DNA of 64,000 nucleotides. Origin: Calliphora vicina. Lineage: Eukaryota; Arthropoda; Insecta; Diptera; Calliphoridae. The first letter of the stretch is position 1, and every line of letters starts with the position of its first letter. The stretch is from contig NC_088784.1 in the NCBI RefSeq assembly GCF_958450345.1, positions 78,145,747 through 78,209,746 on the forward strand. The letters run 5' to 3'. Below the pieces are notes generated by a model, which did no database searches, was not told the origin of the DNA, and saw only the letters and a list, made by a program, of their open reading frames with translations. A program made the translations under genes and the position numbers. This document shows positions 34,231 to 46,185 of the stretch, one piece after another.

Positions 34231-34479
34231 TTCCTATTACGTTCTTGGCAAAAATTTTAAACTGTTGTTAAAAATAGATAACTCTCTGAATGATTCATTC
34301 GAAATAATATCACAAATGCATACAAATAACACAAAATATAGATTGTGATGATGATATGTAATTTGAAAAATATAGAATTTTTTTTTTTAAATTTAGGCTT
34401 TTTATTAAGTTGGAACATTAGTTTCAAACTATTTATTTTTTTATAAAAAATTTATGTTTTATATTTTTAACTTTCTACA

Positions 34480-34640
34480 AATTCTAACCGGCTTAACTAA
34501 ACATCTTGAAATTTGGTATACGAATGTATAATAGTTGTGTCTATCAACTTGTACAAAATTATTGCAATCGGTACACTATTATAGGAGTTCTATATATATC
34601 CTTTTTTTGCAATATTCAAAACCTTTTAAATTTAGTGTGT
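34480..34640 (+). repeat. Dispersed repeat C, uninterrupted copy
   Basis: AAATTTGGTATACGAATGTA, TAATAGTTGTGTCTATCAA, GCAATCGGTACACTATTATAGG and GAGTTCTATATATATCC match the copies at 33.7-34.2 kb. This copy serves as the empty site for the MITE. Confidence 0.6.
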
Positions 34641-35879
34641 AAAAAATTAGAAATTACTTAACAAAAACTGTAGTAGTTGGCATATTAGTATTAATGCATT
34701 TCTCCTACTATTCAAACAATAAATTTTTTGCTTAAAAACGTCGAAAAATCAGTGTTATTCCTAAACAAAACTAAAAAAAAGTCGAAAAGTTGATTTTTAT
34801 ATTTATAATTTTTATTGCAAACATTTTATTAAATTTTACTCAAATTACAAATAATATAAATAAATCTAGCAAAAATATATTTTTTACATTAAAATAGAAT
34901 AACAAGTCGAAGATAGTCGAAAAGTTGATTGTTTAAAAAAACATAAATCGTCGTAAAGTCGACTTTTTAAAAAATCAAAAAATGTCGATTTTTATTTAAA
35001 ACCCTATCATTCCTCAGCCCACCTACTTTCGCTTAAACCCCCTAATTCTAACGAAAAGCTCTTTTTCCTTTAACGGAACACGATTATTGGCGCCTTGCAG
35101 TTCATAACATTACTCTGCTTCCAATTACTAATACCAGAAACCATTCATTTGGGTGCTTAGAAAACGCCTACCTCTTACACTTCCATTTATATAGCAACGC
35201 TTATCATTCACCTCTAATCGCCCCTTTTCCAGCAATTGTATACTTAATTATTATTAATTATTTTCACTTAAAAAATGATCAAATTTCGTGTAGAATTTTA
35301 TGTGGTTAACTAAATTTGCATACAAAATCTAGTTAAAAATGTTTTTCAACTTTTTTTGTTTTTTTTTATAGTTTTTATAGCAGCGAATTAAAAACTATTT
35401 TATTTCATAAAAATTTTAGTTAAATTTTTGTTGGTTGGTTTTACTAATAACAAAAAAAATTATGGTATGTTGTTGTTTCTATTTTTCTCTTGTTTTTATT
35501 TTTTTGCTGGCGAAATTCTGTTGGAAATTACTTCACACGTTTTTTTATTATTCACTTTCATTGTGTTTATTTTCGATGCAGTTGTTGAGCAAAGCAATAA
35601 GGTGGGATGGAAAGAGCAGTTAGTTTTGCATAGAAATTCAATATAAATTTTGTGGAAATTCAAATGTTAAATTTTATAAAAACAAATACCCAGCAAAATA
35701 ATAGAATCTTACCAAAAATTTACTTTAGAAAAAATGTAGCAAAATAATCTAAAACTAGAGCTGGTAGGGAAAAAGTAATAGAGCCATCGTCATCAGCAGA
35801 TGGAAATAAACAAGGATCAGATATTTTTATTTGAGAACATTTAAAAAACCATTTTGTTGTGCTCATGTAAAAATCATAT
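34641..35879. other. Non-coding stretch
   Basis: Scattered GTCGAAAA words occur near 34740, 34780, 34910 and 34980. The segment at 35010-35240 is C-rich on the + strand without a motif. Two overlapping frames at 35428-35646 are phenylalanine-rich and unconvincing. No gene is called. Confidence 0.35.
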
Positions 35880-36960
35880 TTCATTAAAAAGTTTTTTTTT
35901 GGTACGTTCGATAATAAAAAGCTTTTTAATATAAAAAATTTACTGAAAAAAGCTGTAGAAAGTATTTATGGAATAAAAAGCTTTTTATACTAATTTTTGT
36001 TAAACAATTTAGTTTTAGATAAAAAGCTTTTTTTTAATATAAAAATCTAATTTTGTTTCAAAAATGTAAACAAAGTTTTTTTGGTATAAGAAAAATTAGC
36101 TTTCAAAACTTTTGATGTGTATAATTTGTATTAAGAGACAGTGTATTATAAAAAGCTTTTTTATATAAAAAGTTATTCGGGAATATAAAAATGTATAAAT
36201 CCATTTTTTGGTTAAAAAGCTTTTTTAAACACAAAACTAATACTTTTATGTTGAAAGCTTTGCTTCAAAAACAGTTTTTTTTATAAAAAGCTTTCTTATA
36301 TAAAAAGTTTTCTGGAAAATAAAGCTTTTTATACCTATTTTTGATGAAAAACTGTTTAAGCATAAAGTTTTTTTGTGCTAAAAGTTAATTTTATGAAAAA
36401 AGCTTTTTGGTATAAAACTTATATTGATTCCAAAAATTTTAGAATTCTATTTTTGTTTTGTTTATTTTACAGATAAAAAGTTTTTTAATGTAAAAGTAAA
36501 TTTTTATTAAAAAGCTTTCTCTGTATAGTAGGTTTATTTTTTCTAGAATAAAAAGCTTTTTAATATAACAAGTTTTTCTGGAATAAAACGCTTCTATACA
36601 ATTGTTTGTGGAACATTTTATTTATGCAATAGCTCCATTTGTGAAAAAAGTTAATTTTATATAAAAAGCTTTTTATCGTAAAAAATATTTTTTTGATATA
36701 ATTCTGCTTCAAAAATTTTGATTTTTTGATATTCATAAGAATAATTTATACATATTGTTTTTGGTGAAAAAGCTTTTTTAAGTTTAAAGCTTTTTTTGTG
36801 AAAACCGTTAATGTAATGTGAAAAGCTTTTTTCCAAAAAAAAACAAAAAAATGTTTTGTACAAAACTCATTTCGATTTAGCAGAATTTATTTAATTTTTT
36901 TTATAAAAAAACTTTTTTATTAAAAAAATATTTTTATGTAAAAAGCTTTTGCGTAAAAAT
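35880..36960. repeat. Degenerate array built on AAAAAGCTTTTT palindromes
   Basis: AAAAGCTTTT or AAAAAGCTTTTT recurs roughly twenty times, at irregular 25-70 bp spacing (for example near 35917, 35972, 36022, 36152, 36222, 36283, 36397, 36544, 36665, 36768, 36820 and 36940). The words are separated by ATATAAAA and TTTTTGTTAAA-type filler. It is the same word as at 9.7-10.3 kb. Likely a very old tandem repeat. Frames through it are lysine/phenylalanine-rich artefacts. Confidence 0.7.
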
Positions 36961-38319
36961 TATATATTTTTTTTAACAATGTGAGAAAATTTTAAAAATC
37001 CTCTACAACAACTGATGTAGCAGATTTATTAACAGAAATATTAGAATCTTCCTGCCTAAAATCTTTATTTATTTCAGCAAAATATTGTTGGGTTGTCTGC
37101 CTTAAAATTGTGTTATTTTATATTTCATTTAAATAAATAAAAAAATAAGTTTGAAAATTATTCATTTGGAAATATTTTCCATTTATTTCGAGTGTTTAAA
37201 TGTTGTGTTCAATTAGTATTTCAATTGTTGAAATTTTACTCTTCAATTAGTTTTTGTTTTTAGTTCTGTAAATTACTTAGTTCTCGATGCAGTTTTACTT
37301 TTTTATATTTTATTTTTTGGTATTACATATTTATGTGGAAATATTATATAAACAAATGTGTAAGTTAAAATTCAATATTAGGGCTATATTGTTAATCATA
37401 AAATTTAAAATTAGTCTTAATATTTACCAATTAAAATCTTTTCAATTTCTTGCTAAGAAATATATTTTTAATTATGAAAAATTAAATTTTTCTGTATTTT
37501 TATACACAAAACATACTTTCCCATAAAATGTATTTTCTTGTAACAGCCAAGTGCCAACCAGACAGTCCAAAAAGAAAACAAAATCAACATGAATCTGTTT
37601 GGATATATTTATGTACGTACATTGACACAAATCTAGACAGCTGTTTAAGAAATAAATGCATTTAATATTTTAAGTCGATTTAAAGACAATTTCTCTGCTC
37701 ACATTTAAAATATTTTGTGCATAAAAAAATACTTTAACGGGTGTTGAACTCTTAAATAAATTAGTCACATTTAAGAGCTTTTAAATGAGAAAATTAAATT
37801 CAAACTAAAAGCTTTAAATGAAAGTTAAATATTTAATAAACATTAAAAGTAAATAACAAACATAAATTAATTGCAATTTAAAAATATGCTATAATTTCTT
37901 TCTTAATATTTAAAACTCTGCCTTCATTTTTTTCTTTTTTTCTCTGCTTTATTTATAAATAAATACAGTTTCAATCTAAATCTATTATTTTCATTTCTCA
38001 TTAAAAACCTTAATCTACAAAAACTGATCATTGCAACCACTATTTTTTGCTGTATAATAAAATAAATACATACAATATTGCTGCAGTAATAGAAAACCAC
38101 TGGCAAAAATGGGTAAATTACCTTTTTGGAAATAGCAGTATTTAAAGTTAAAAACTTTTGATTTTCTATCTTGAAACCATCATTTATCACTACAGCCACA
38201 AATAACCAACATTCACTATTTAACTGCTGTAATTCTCTGACTGAAAATGCCACCTACAAAGAGGCTAAAGTAATAAATATGGTAGCAACATTCAGTTGGT
38301 ATATAAAGGCTGACAAATA
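36961..38319. other. Non-coding stretch
   Basis: AT-rich. A minus-strand frame of 109 codons at 37924-38253 has no recognisable domain or signal and codon content typical of AT-rich noise. No gene is called. Confidence 0.35.
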
Positions 38320-39541
38320 CGTTACACACAAACTTTCCTATAGAGAACTCTGTTATACAAAACATATCCTAAAACACTGTTATACAAAAACTTTTCTATA
38401 GAAAACACTGTTATACACAATATTTTCTATAGAAAACTCTGTTATACACAAACTTTTCTATAGAAAACTCTGTTATACACAAACTTTTCTATAGAAAAGT
38501 CTGTTATACACAAACTTTTCTATAGAAAACTCTGTTATACACAAACTTTTCTATAGAAAACTCTGTTATATACAAACTTTTCTATAGAAAACTCTGTTAT
38601 ACACAAACTTTTCTATAGAAAACTCTGTTATACACAAACTTTTCTATAGAAAACTCTGTTATACACAAACTTTTCTATAGAAAACTCTGTTATACACAAA
38701 CTTTTCTATAGAAAACTCTGTTATACACAAACTTTTCTATAGAAAACTCTGTTATACACAATATTTTCTATAGAAAACACTGTTATACACAAACTTTTCT
38801 ATAGAAAACACTGTTATACACAAACTTTTCTATAGAAAACTCTGTTATACACAAACTTTTCTATAGAAAACTCTGTTATACACAAACTTTTCTATAGAAA
38901 ACTCTGTTATACACAAACTTTTCTATAGAAAACTCTGTTATACACAAACTTTTCTATAGAAAACTCTGTTATACACAAACTTTTCTATAGAAAACTCTGT
39001 TATACACAAACTTTTCTATAGAAAAGTCTGTTATACACAAACTTTTCTATAGGAAAGTCTGTTATACACAATATTTTCTATAGAAAACTCTGTTATACAC
39101 AAACTTTTCTATAGAAAAGTGTGTTATACACTAAATTTTCTATAGAAAAGTGTGTTATACAAAAACTTTTCTATAGAAAAGTGTGTTATACAGAAACTTT
39201 TCTATAGTGTGTTATACAGAAACTTTTCTATAGAAATGTCTGTTATACAGAAACTTTTCTATAGAAATGTCTGTTATACAGAAACTTTTCTATAGAAAAG
39301 TCTGTTATACACAAACTTGTCTACAGAAAAGTATGTTATACACACAATTTTCTATAGAAATCTCTGTTATACACACAATTTTCTATAGAAATCTCTGTTA
39401 TACACACAATTTTCTATAGAAAACTCTGTTATACACACAATTTTCTATAGAAAACTCTGTTATAAACACAATTTTCTATAGAAAAGTATGTTATACACAA
39501 ACTATTCCATAGAAAACACTGTTATACACAAACTTTTCCAA
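38320..39541. repeat. 31-bp satellite, block 1, about 39 copies
   Basis: The monomer is ACTCTGTTATACACAAACTT followed by TTCTATAGAAA (31 bp). The core TTTTCTATAGAAAA is a 14-bp palindrome. Units in 38420-39040 are nearly identical. Units after 39060 diverge (GAAAAGTGTG, ACAGAAACTT, CACACAATTT). The array runs straight into a family A body at 39549. The same monomer family forms block 2 at 60.0-61.5 kb. Confidence 0.94.
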
Positions 39542-39548
39542 AAGTTTG

Positions 39549-39735
39549 GGCCAAAAATCGAGGTTGTCCTGGTTTTATATCTCAGCCATTTGTGTACCGA
39601 TTTTCTCGATTCAACCGAGCCGGGAGAATTCCCGATATTGATATTGATGTATCAATCATGTTTGTAAATTATTTGGGGGCTACGGAAAGTTGATTTCAAC
39701 ATACAGACTGACAGACGGACATGGTTATTAAGGTG
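39549..39735 (+). repeat. Family A dispersed repeat, middle part
   Basis: It begins at GGCCAAAAATCGAGGTTGTC and runs through TCTCAGCCATTTGTGTACCG, CCGAGCCGGGAGAATTCCCG and GGAAAGTTGATTTCAACATA to GACGGACATGG. The 5' half is absent; the 31-bp satellite lies where it should be. The 3' end is also lost. Confidence 0.65.
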
Positions 39736-41219
39736 GACCCTCAATGTGTGGACAAATTTAAAACTCATCTGTTTCAAAAACGTAGGGCACTATTGTGTGA
39801 GGTTAGGATAAAAAAAAAATTTGACAAAAATTTGAGCTCGATCTGTTGAAAATTGTTGTGCCGCTCGAGGGTTAAAGTTCGTGAGAACATTCACATGGGG
39901 AAAAATGCAATTTTTTCAGTTTTTGTAAAAATTTTGGCATTAAAAAATTACTTTAGCAAATTTAGTTTAAAATAATAGAAATGTGTACGTAATTGTCGTT
40001 CTAATGAGACATAAAAAACAGAAATTGGATAAAAAATGTTAAAGTTATTAAAAATTCGCCAGGCCATTAACCCAGGCCACTAGAACAAGAAATGTAGGAA
40101 CAAAATTAACATATTTTGAGAAATATTAAAATAAAAGCTCATTTTTACTTAAAATATATCCATATTTTCTGGTATATGAGTTTTTGGCTTCGTAGGATAC
40201 CGTTAACCTATTCGCTGGTATGACCAAAAAAAATTTAATTTGTTTAACAGCATTTTCAAAATTCCATTGTCAAATTTTTGAAATTTTTTTTAAACAAATT
40301 TCTGAATGTTTTTTATCATCTCATTGGGATTTATTGAGAATATAACAGGGAATAAAAATATGAAAAAACTATGAAAATATATCTAATAGTTTTTCCGTAC
40401 CTGCGATTTAAATTTTGAAATTTTCGAGAAAAACTAATTATTTGGCCATATTTTGGCGAATGAGCTCACTTTCCTTACTGTTAGGAATTTTAAGTAAAAA
40501 CTATTCAGAATATTATAGTACAGAAAATCTTAAGTATACCGAGAAAGTTTTACTAAAATTGGAAAATGTTAACCCTTAAATCGTGAAGGTCAAATGTAAA
40601 TTTTTTTAATAATTGGAATTTCTAATGGAATGATAGCGAAATGTTATATATTTTTGGGCAGATTTTGTTGAAACTTAAGGAAAATATAACATGGAGTCTT
40701 GTATTTATAATAGCAGCTCAAGAATGAAAATTAACCCTTAATGGCACTTGGGGTTAAAATTACCCCAAACTTATTATACAACAGTTTTGGAATTTAATTT
40801 GGTCATAATCACATAATTTTACATATATTTATGCATAGTCTAATTTATATGTACTCGAAATTGCTTTGGATAACATTTTTGAATTCTGGTTAATATGAGT
40901 TAAAGCTGTAAACAAATTTACGGTTCAATAGAATACAAAAATGTATCTTGACAAAAAAATTTCATCTAATTTATATTTTTAATAATTTATCGCGTAGAAG
41001 TCCCGCTGGACAATTTTGACCCCAAATATAAAAGGGTTAAAAATATCCTGGGAATCTTAAAATCACATAATTGTAAATTAAGAAAACACCCTAGGAAAGG
41101 GTTTTTTAAAGAAATAATTTCGTACCAAAAACTAAATTTCCTAATTAAAATCCATCAATTTCAAATCAGTGCCCCCATGCTAACCCAAAATAGGTACAGC
41201 TGTTAAAGTTTGTCTTTTT
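39736..41219. other. Uncharacterised stretch, possible old repeat
   Basis: No ORF of note. Recurring words such as GGGTTAAA and TTAACCC (near 39865, 40070, 40570, 40735, 40750 and 41035), with ACCCCA around 40760 and 41020, hint at a repeated or inverted structure I could not resolve. Confidence 0.35.
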
Positions 41220-41345
41220 AATCCTCATTTAGTATTTATAGGAATCAAAGACACATCCTTTCATATTTTGAAATTTTGTTTAAACAAAATTTTGAAATTA
41301 TAGAATTTGGGATTTGAGATATGCAAAAATTTTTGGTATCACGTT
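41220..41345 (-). repeat. Inverted copy of the 6160-6302 repeat
   Basis: AATCCTCATTTAGTATTTAT and the following AATTTTGTTTAAACAAAATT (itself palindromic) are the reverse complement of the sequence at 6160-6302. Confidence 0.45.
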
Positions 41346-41399
41346 ATAGTGGTTTTAATTTAATATTTAAACATCTATGGGTAATTGAAATAAACACAA

Positions 41400-41967
41400 G
41401 TACGAGTGTTTTATTCGGCTGTGCCAAATCTTGTATACCCATTATCAATATGCGACAATGAAATAGTTTTCTGTTATAGGGGTTATATGGGGGGTAGGGT
41501 CAATTACTGACCGATCCTCACAAATGTTGATAGAAAGATTTACATTCTTACGGAACCTAATTATGTTCAATTTGATCACGATCTTAATTATTATAAGAAA
41601 ATTTGGAATGTTCAATTAATTTTCAGAAGGGGACCTTGTGTGGGGACTAGGGACAAATGTTGCTCAATTTTCCTCATACTTTACAGTATAATTTCAGAGT
41701 AGTTAGAAATAATTTGTGCAAAATTGTATCAGGATTGTCGCATAATCAATATATTTATGACAGCTCAAACAGTATTATGGGGTGGACATTTGTATGGGGC
41801 TAGGTGAAATCATGGAACCTTATCAGCAGAGAATATTTGTGGGAAAATAGCTCCTTTCATAAGGACCCAGAATATATATACTTTTGAGGAACTGCGGATA
41901 TGCTACAAAAGGAATGACAAAATCAATGCGGGGTATATTGAGTTTGTTATTAATTTTTGATGATGGG
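41400..41967 (+). repeat. Family B dispersed repeat, near-complete copy
   Basis: It begins CAAGTACGAGTGTTTTATTCGG with a slightly mutated hairpin, then GTATACCCATTATCAA. The body has GGGGACCTTGTGTGGGGACT, ACTTTACAGTATAATTTCAG, ATATTTATGACAGCTCAAAC and GGACCCAGAATATATATAC. The end TTTTTGATGATGGGTA is the inverted partner of TACCCATTATCAA. It preserves the CTTTACAGTATAA site used by the hAT-like MITE in the copy at 53.4 kb. Confidence 0.65.
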
Positions 41968-43645
41968 TACAAAAAAAAATTTCTTCATGGGCTGCATTCA
42001 AAATTTCCTATAAACAAAATAACTTTTAGTGTACTTCCCTTTAACAAGTAGGGTATTCAACAAAATAACACCCACCGTTTCAATAAAATCCAATGATAAG
42101 ATAATTTTAAGAAGAACGAAGAATAAAAGCTGTATAAAATCCAACCACAACTACGTACATACTTTAACAATGGCAAGAAATAACAGAGCAGCTTAAACAA
42201 CTTAAGCATATGGCAACAGCAAGCAGCAGCATCAGCAGCAGCGTCATGATTTCCTATAATTTCTATAATGGCTTAACATTTTTTCGAAAAGAAACTTCAA
42301 CCAAAAACTAAAAAAAAGATGTGCCATAACGAGCTGAGAGAAAATGAAATGAAACGAAACTAACTCCCACAGCAAATAATGCTAAAATAAGTATTATTTT
42401 TTTTTTTACTCGCCATTTGTGTTCATTTTAGATTTTTTGCCTTTTTTTTTCTTCATAGTTTAAATTTAAACTATAAAGATCTCACCTTAAATCTCAAAAA
42501 AAAAAACAAAAAATCATTTAGATTTTTCCAGTTGTTTTAAGCACTCTAAATAAACTCTATATAGAAAAAGCAAAATGAAAAATTAAACAAAAAAAAAGAA
42601 AAAAGAATTGAACATTTTCAAAATTGAATGCACAGGAAATGTTTGCGTTTAGATGGGATTTAAACTAAAGATTACTGCAGCAATGCTGCAATATGGTTTG
42701 GTTTTTTTTTTTTGGTATTTTTTATACAAATTTAATGTGTGTTTGTTGTTATTTTATTTAGTGTATATTTGTTATTGTAGTGGATGTTGTTGTTAATGTT
42801 GCTGTTGTGTTTATTTGATTGATTGATCGATTTAAACAGCAATTGCAGTATGAAACGCGAACTATTCTCATACAAACAGACATACTTAGGTAATTTAGCA
42901 GTAGTAAGGGCTGTTGGGAAAGGAGAGCAGGAATGGATGTTAGGACAGACAGACAGATACACAAAATTGATAGTAAACACAACAGCAACCCAAACTAAAA
43001 TGTAGGCAATATTTTATTTTATGTATTTTGTTTTGTTTCTGTAACAAAAACCACACAGTTCAAGAGTTGTTGCATTACAGACAATGAAAATACAATATAA
43101 TGCCAGCATACGTTGCTGCAACAAAAAAAATAAATAAAAATATACAAATTTGCAACAAAAACTAAACTATTTCCATGAATGACTACATGTATTAGGGGCA
43201 TTCAGTCAGCAAATGGTAGGATGCAAAACGAAAAATAACCCAGCAAATAGAAATACTTGGGATTTGGAAGCAATCAAATTTATTTAGCTAAATTTTAGTT
43301 TACAATTTTAAAGAAAAATAGTAAAGATACATATTGCTTCCTGGAAAGACTAGGGCAGATCGTCAATGTAAGTGCAAGATCTTAACAATTGCTGGGATGC
43401 ACAAAACCGCAAAGAAGTTCTGCCGATTGCATTGAAGGAAAACATGATTTTGGTTCGAGATTTCTCGCCTATAACATTAACTGGTAATTCCTTGGAATGC
43501 TGAAATTCTCAGCCTTTGGCATTTAAGGATATTTTGGCTAGCCAAACTATTGCACGTGGTCTCTTTAAATATCTTGTTAGTGCTTTTGCCTGCAAAATTT
43601 CTAGATTATTCTAAAGTTCCGATGAATTTCGACAGAGTCATAATA
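41968..43645. other. Non-coding stretch with CAG runs
   Basis: CAGCAAGCAGCAGCATCAGC lies near 42220, with TTGTTATT and ATTGATTGATCG runs near 42760-42830. Minus-strand frames at 42732-42988 are serine/threonine/asparagine-rich from simple sequence. No gene is called. Confidence 0.35.
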
Positions 43646-44432
43646 AGGCGGATCAATAAGTCCATAATTTTTTGAATTTCTCTCCTCTTAACTGAAATTA
43701 ACCACCGCTCCTGTTAATAGATATCTGTCAGTTTAACTTGTGTTTGACAGCCATTGATAGCAGACTTGAGGAGAATATTCTAAAAGTGAATTTCGTGTGC
43801 TAATTAAGCATTTTTTTTGGGGGGAAAAATTCATTACTCAAACTAAGGCTAAACTTGATAAATAATATGGGAACTTTGAACCATCAGTTTCAATGGTTAA
43901 AAAGTGGTTTACTGAATTTCGTTGTGGCCGTACAAGCACGGAAGATGCCGAACGTTCTGGAGGTCCAATTGAGGTCTCTACACCCGAAACAATTGAAAAA
44001 AGTCACGATATGGTGTTGACCGATCGGAGATTGAAATCGTGAGAGATTATGGAAGCCAGATGCCACATGTTTTAGTGGTTTCAATTTTGAATGATCAGTT
44101 GGGTATGAGAAAGACTTCCGAAAGATTGGTGACAGGTTTGCTGTTGATGGATGAGTTTTTGGTCAGTTTCGTAAACGTGGATGAAATGTAGATCCACCAC
44201 AAAACACCAAAGACCAAACAACAGTCAAAACAGTGGGTTTATCGGAGTGAATCGCTCATCAAATGCCTATTTTGATGACCTCAACAAATTTTAATTTTTG
44301 GATGAAATACAAAAAAATTGGGGAAACGTTGACAAAGTTTATAAAACTCAAAGAAGACTATGTTGAAAAATAAAATTATTTTTGAGCCAGAAACCTATTT
44401 TTCATTCAAGTCACGGAATTATTGACCAGCGC
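43646..44432 (+). mobile_element. mariner relic copy 1, internally deleted, with TIRs
   Basis: The left end, AGGCGGATCAATAAGTCC, pairs with the right end (reverse complement GCGCTGGTCAATAATTCC). TA flanks both (43644-43645 and 44433-44434). The + strand encodes pieces of mariner transposase: WFTEFRCGRTSTEDAERSG (43905 on), PETIEKSHDMVL and IHHKTPKTKQQSKQW. The first catalytic region at 44180 reads DEM followed by a TAG where the family has Trp. Directly after QQSKQW the sequence jumps to the C-terminal SNAYFDDL region, so the part with the second and third catalytic Asp is gone. It ends near the DYVEK-like 3' end. The element is 787 bp against about 1.3 kb for a full mariner. Confidence 0.8.
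43893..44380 (+). pseudogene. mariner transposase fragment (copy 1)
   Basis: This is the coding relic of the element above, read across frameshifts and stops. The helix-turn-helix linker part and the first Asp are recognisable, the catalytic core is deleted, and a stop replaces the Trp after DEM. It shares its deletion junction with the relic at 57 kb. Confidence 0.75.
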
Positions 44433-44434
44433 TA

Positions 44435-45439
44435 GTTTATTGTAATTAACTGAATAGAGTAATAAATATCAATGAAGTCAATGGCAACACTCCTTAAGGT
44501 CCCCAAAGAGCAAGCCAGAATAACTTAGCAAATAAGTAAAGACCAACCTAATTTCACTTTGTCCATGTCAACTTTGTGGTATCACAAATTATATTTGGAG
44601 TGCGATCATTTGTTCGGTAGTCAAGCTAAAGATTTCATCAAACTTCCATATAAATGCCAAGAAAATCTCAAGATTATTCTGAAGACCTGGAGAATCTCAC
44701 CGGAGAGAAAGAAGGAATAAAAGATCATGTTGGTTTACAAGACGACTGGTCACTCAATGGTCAATTACGCTGTTGGAAATATTCAAAGCTGTCACAATTG
44801 TACCTTAAAAACAGCTATATGCTGCATGAAAATTCCTGGCGAAAAGTTCTTTCTGGAATCCAAGGAAATTTCAGAAAGAACTGTTATCGGAACTACAACG
44901 TCATACAGTTTTAGTATCTCTCCAGTCATGTAAAATTGGTCATTCGTAGTTACTAAGGGAATGTACAAATAAACGAAGTATATTTTTAAACGATATTCTT
45001 GACACTACTCGACATCCAAAAAGCGCTCCCGCACTACACATAAAAAGGAGACAATTTTAAATCGTTTTCGAGATATTTTCACTTTTAGGTTTTCATTCAA
45101 GAGCGTTTGTGCACATTCGATTTGAACTTTCCAACATTGAAAATGATATGAAAGACTTTAGCGGGAAGTATATTCCAAATACGGAAAGTACGGCTAAAGA
45201 ACAAATTTTCCCTGTAGTATGTTGTGCGGTCCAGTGGCCAATCGACCACAAAGGGATGTATTCTTGATTAAAAATATGTATTACATAAAAATCTGCGGGT
45301 AGCAGGAACAAGTTCCCTTATTCTATCAGAACACATTCCATTGTAGTACCGATAGAACAGTGAAACGCATTAAGGAGATCGGATGGATTGAAGTAAATCC
45401 TGCACCATTTCAGAAAATCGGAATACTTTAAAAATGTGT
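44435..45439. other. Unassigned stretch with mixed composition
   Basis: Less AT-rich than its neighbours and full of short overlapping frames (for example 44654-44914 and 44727-44933) rich in Cys, Ser and Lys, with no domain I recognise. It could be an old retroelement or gene fragment; I cannot support either. Confidence 0.3.
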
Positions 45440-45735
45440 TTAGACATCACATTGTATTCTCATGCGATCTAGCTATGTCCGTACGTCTCCCTGGCTGTCT
45501 ATTAAAAACACGATAGGACCCAAACGAAAGGAGCTAGCTGGCAGAAATTTTCCGCAAGTACTCTCTGTTGATAAGTCCATGATTTCACCTAGCCCCCATA
45601 TAAATGTCCCCGCGGAATATAGTTTGAGCAGCTTTAAATATGTTGACTATACGGAAATCCTGATAAAATTTTACATACATTAGTTCTAAGTACTCTGAAA
45701 TTATACTGCAATATTTTTCCATAGTCCACATACTA
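45440..45735 (-). repeat. Family B dispersed repeat, partial
   Basis: Inverted: AGCTATGTCCGTACGTCTCC, GATAGGACCCAAACGAAAGG, AGCTAGCTGGCAGAAATTTT and ACCTAGCCCCCATATAAATG match the 3' half of B. It runs to TAGTTCTAAGTACTCTGAAA with parts missing. Confidence 0.55.
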
Positions 45736-45799
45736 GGCACCCTGAGAAAATTTCTTGAACATTCATTAGGTGGTACTGGGAAGGTTATATTTTTTATCA

Positions 45800-46185
45800 C
45801 TCTTTCCATCCTTGCTACTGGTATCTTGAGAATAACAACTCTTGCCAGCATTGGATATCTCGCGAATTACGACTTTTGACTTTACATAAACCCAAAGAAA
45901 TCCATCCAAAGGGGTGATTTCTCATGATATAGGCAGTGAGATGAAAGGTCTGAAACGCAAAACTAGATTTCTAAATAAAGTCATTGTTGCTCGAAGTGTA
46001 ATATTTGACTCTAATTACTACGTTATTTCTTAGCAAAACAAATGTTTGAAACATGATGTTAACAGATTTTCCATGTTTGAAATGCGAACTATTTTGGCTG
46101 CAGTTAAAAGTCGTAATTCGCGAGATATGCAATGCTGAAAACAGTCGCAATTCACAAGACACCGATAGAAATGCTGGAAAGAGTT
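45800..46185. mobile_element. Small foldback element, inverted arms of 35 bp or more
   Basis: CAGCATTGGATATCTCGCGA and the following ATTACGACTTTT (about 45848-45880) pair with AAAAGTCGTAATTCGCGAG and ATATGCAATGCTG (about 46105-46137). Weaker pairing extends outward (GGTATCTTGAG against CAAGACACCG). The loop is about 225 bp. The arms are far more GC-rich than their setting. Confidence 0.6.

Noticed and set aside
37924..38253. 109-codon minus-strand frame
   Set aside because: No domain, signal peptide or homologous motif recognised. Length is within what AT-poor stop spacing can give by chance.
44654..44933. Two overlapping Cys/Ser-containing frames of 68-86 codons
   Set aside because: Composition is more gene-like than the surroundings, but neither frame has a recognisable family motif or clear splice sites, so it was left as unassigned sequence.
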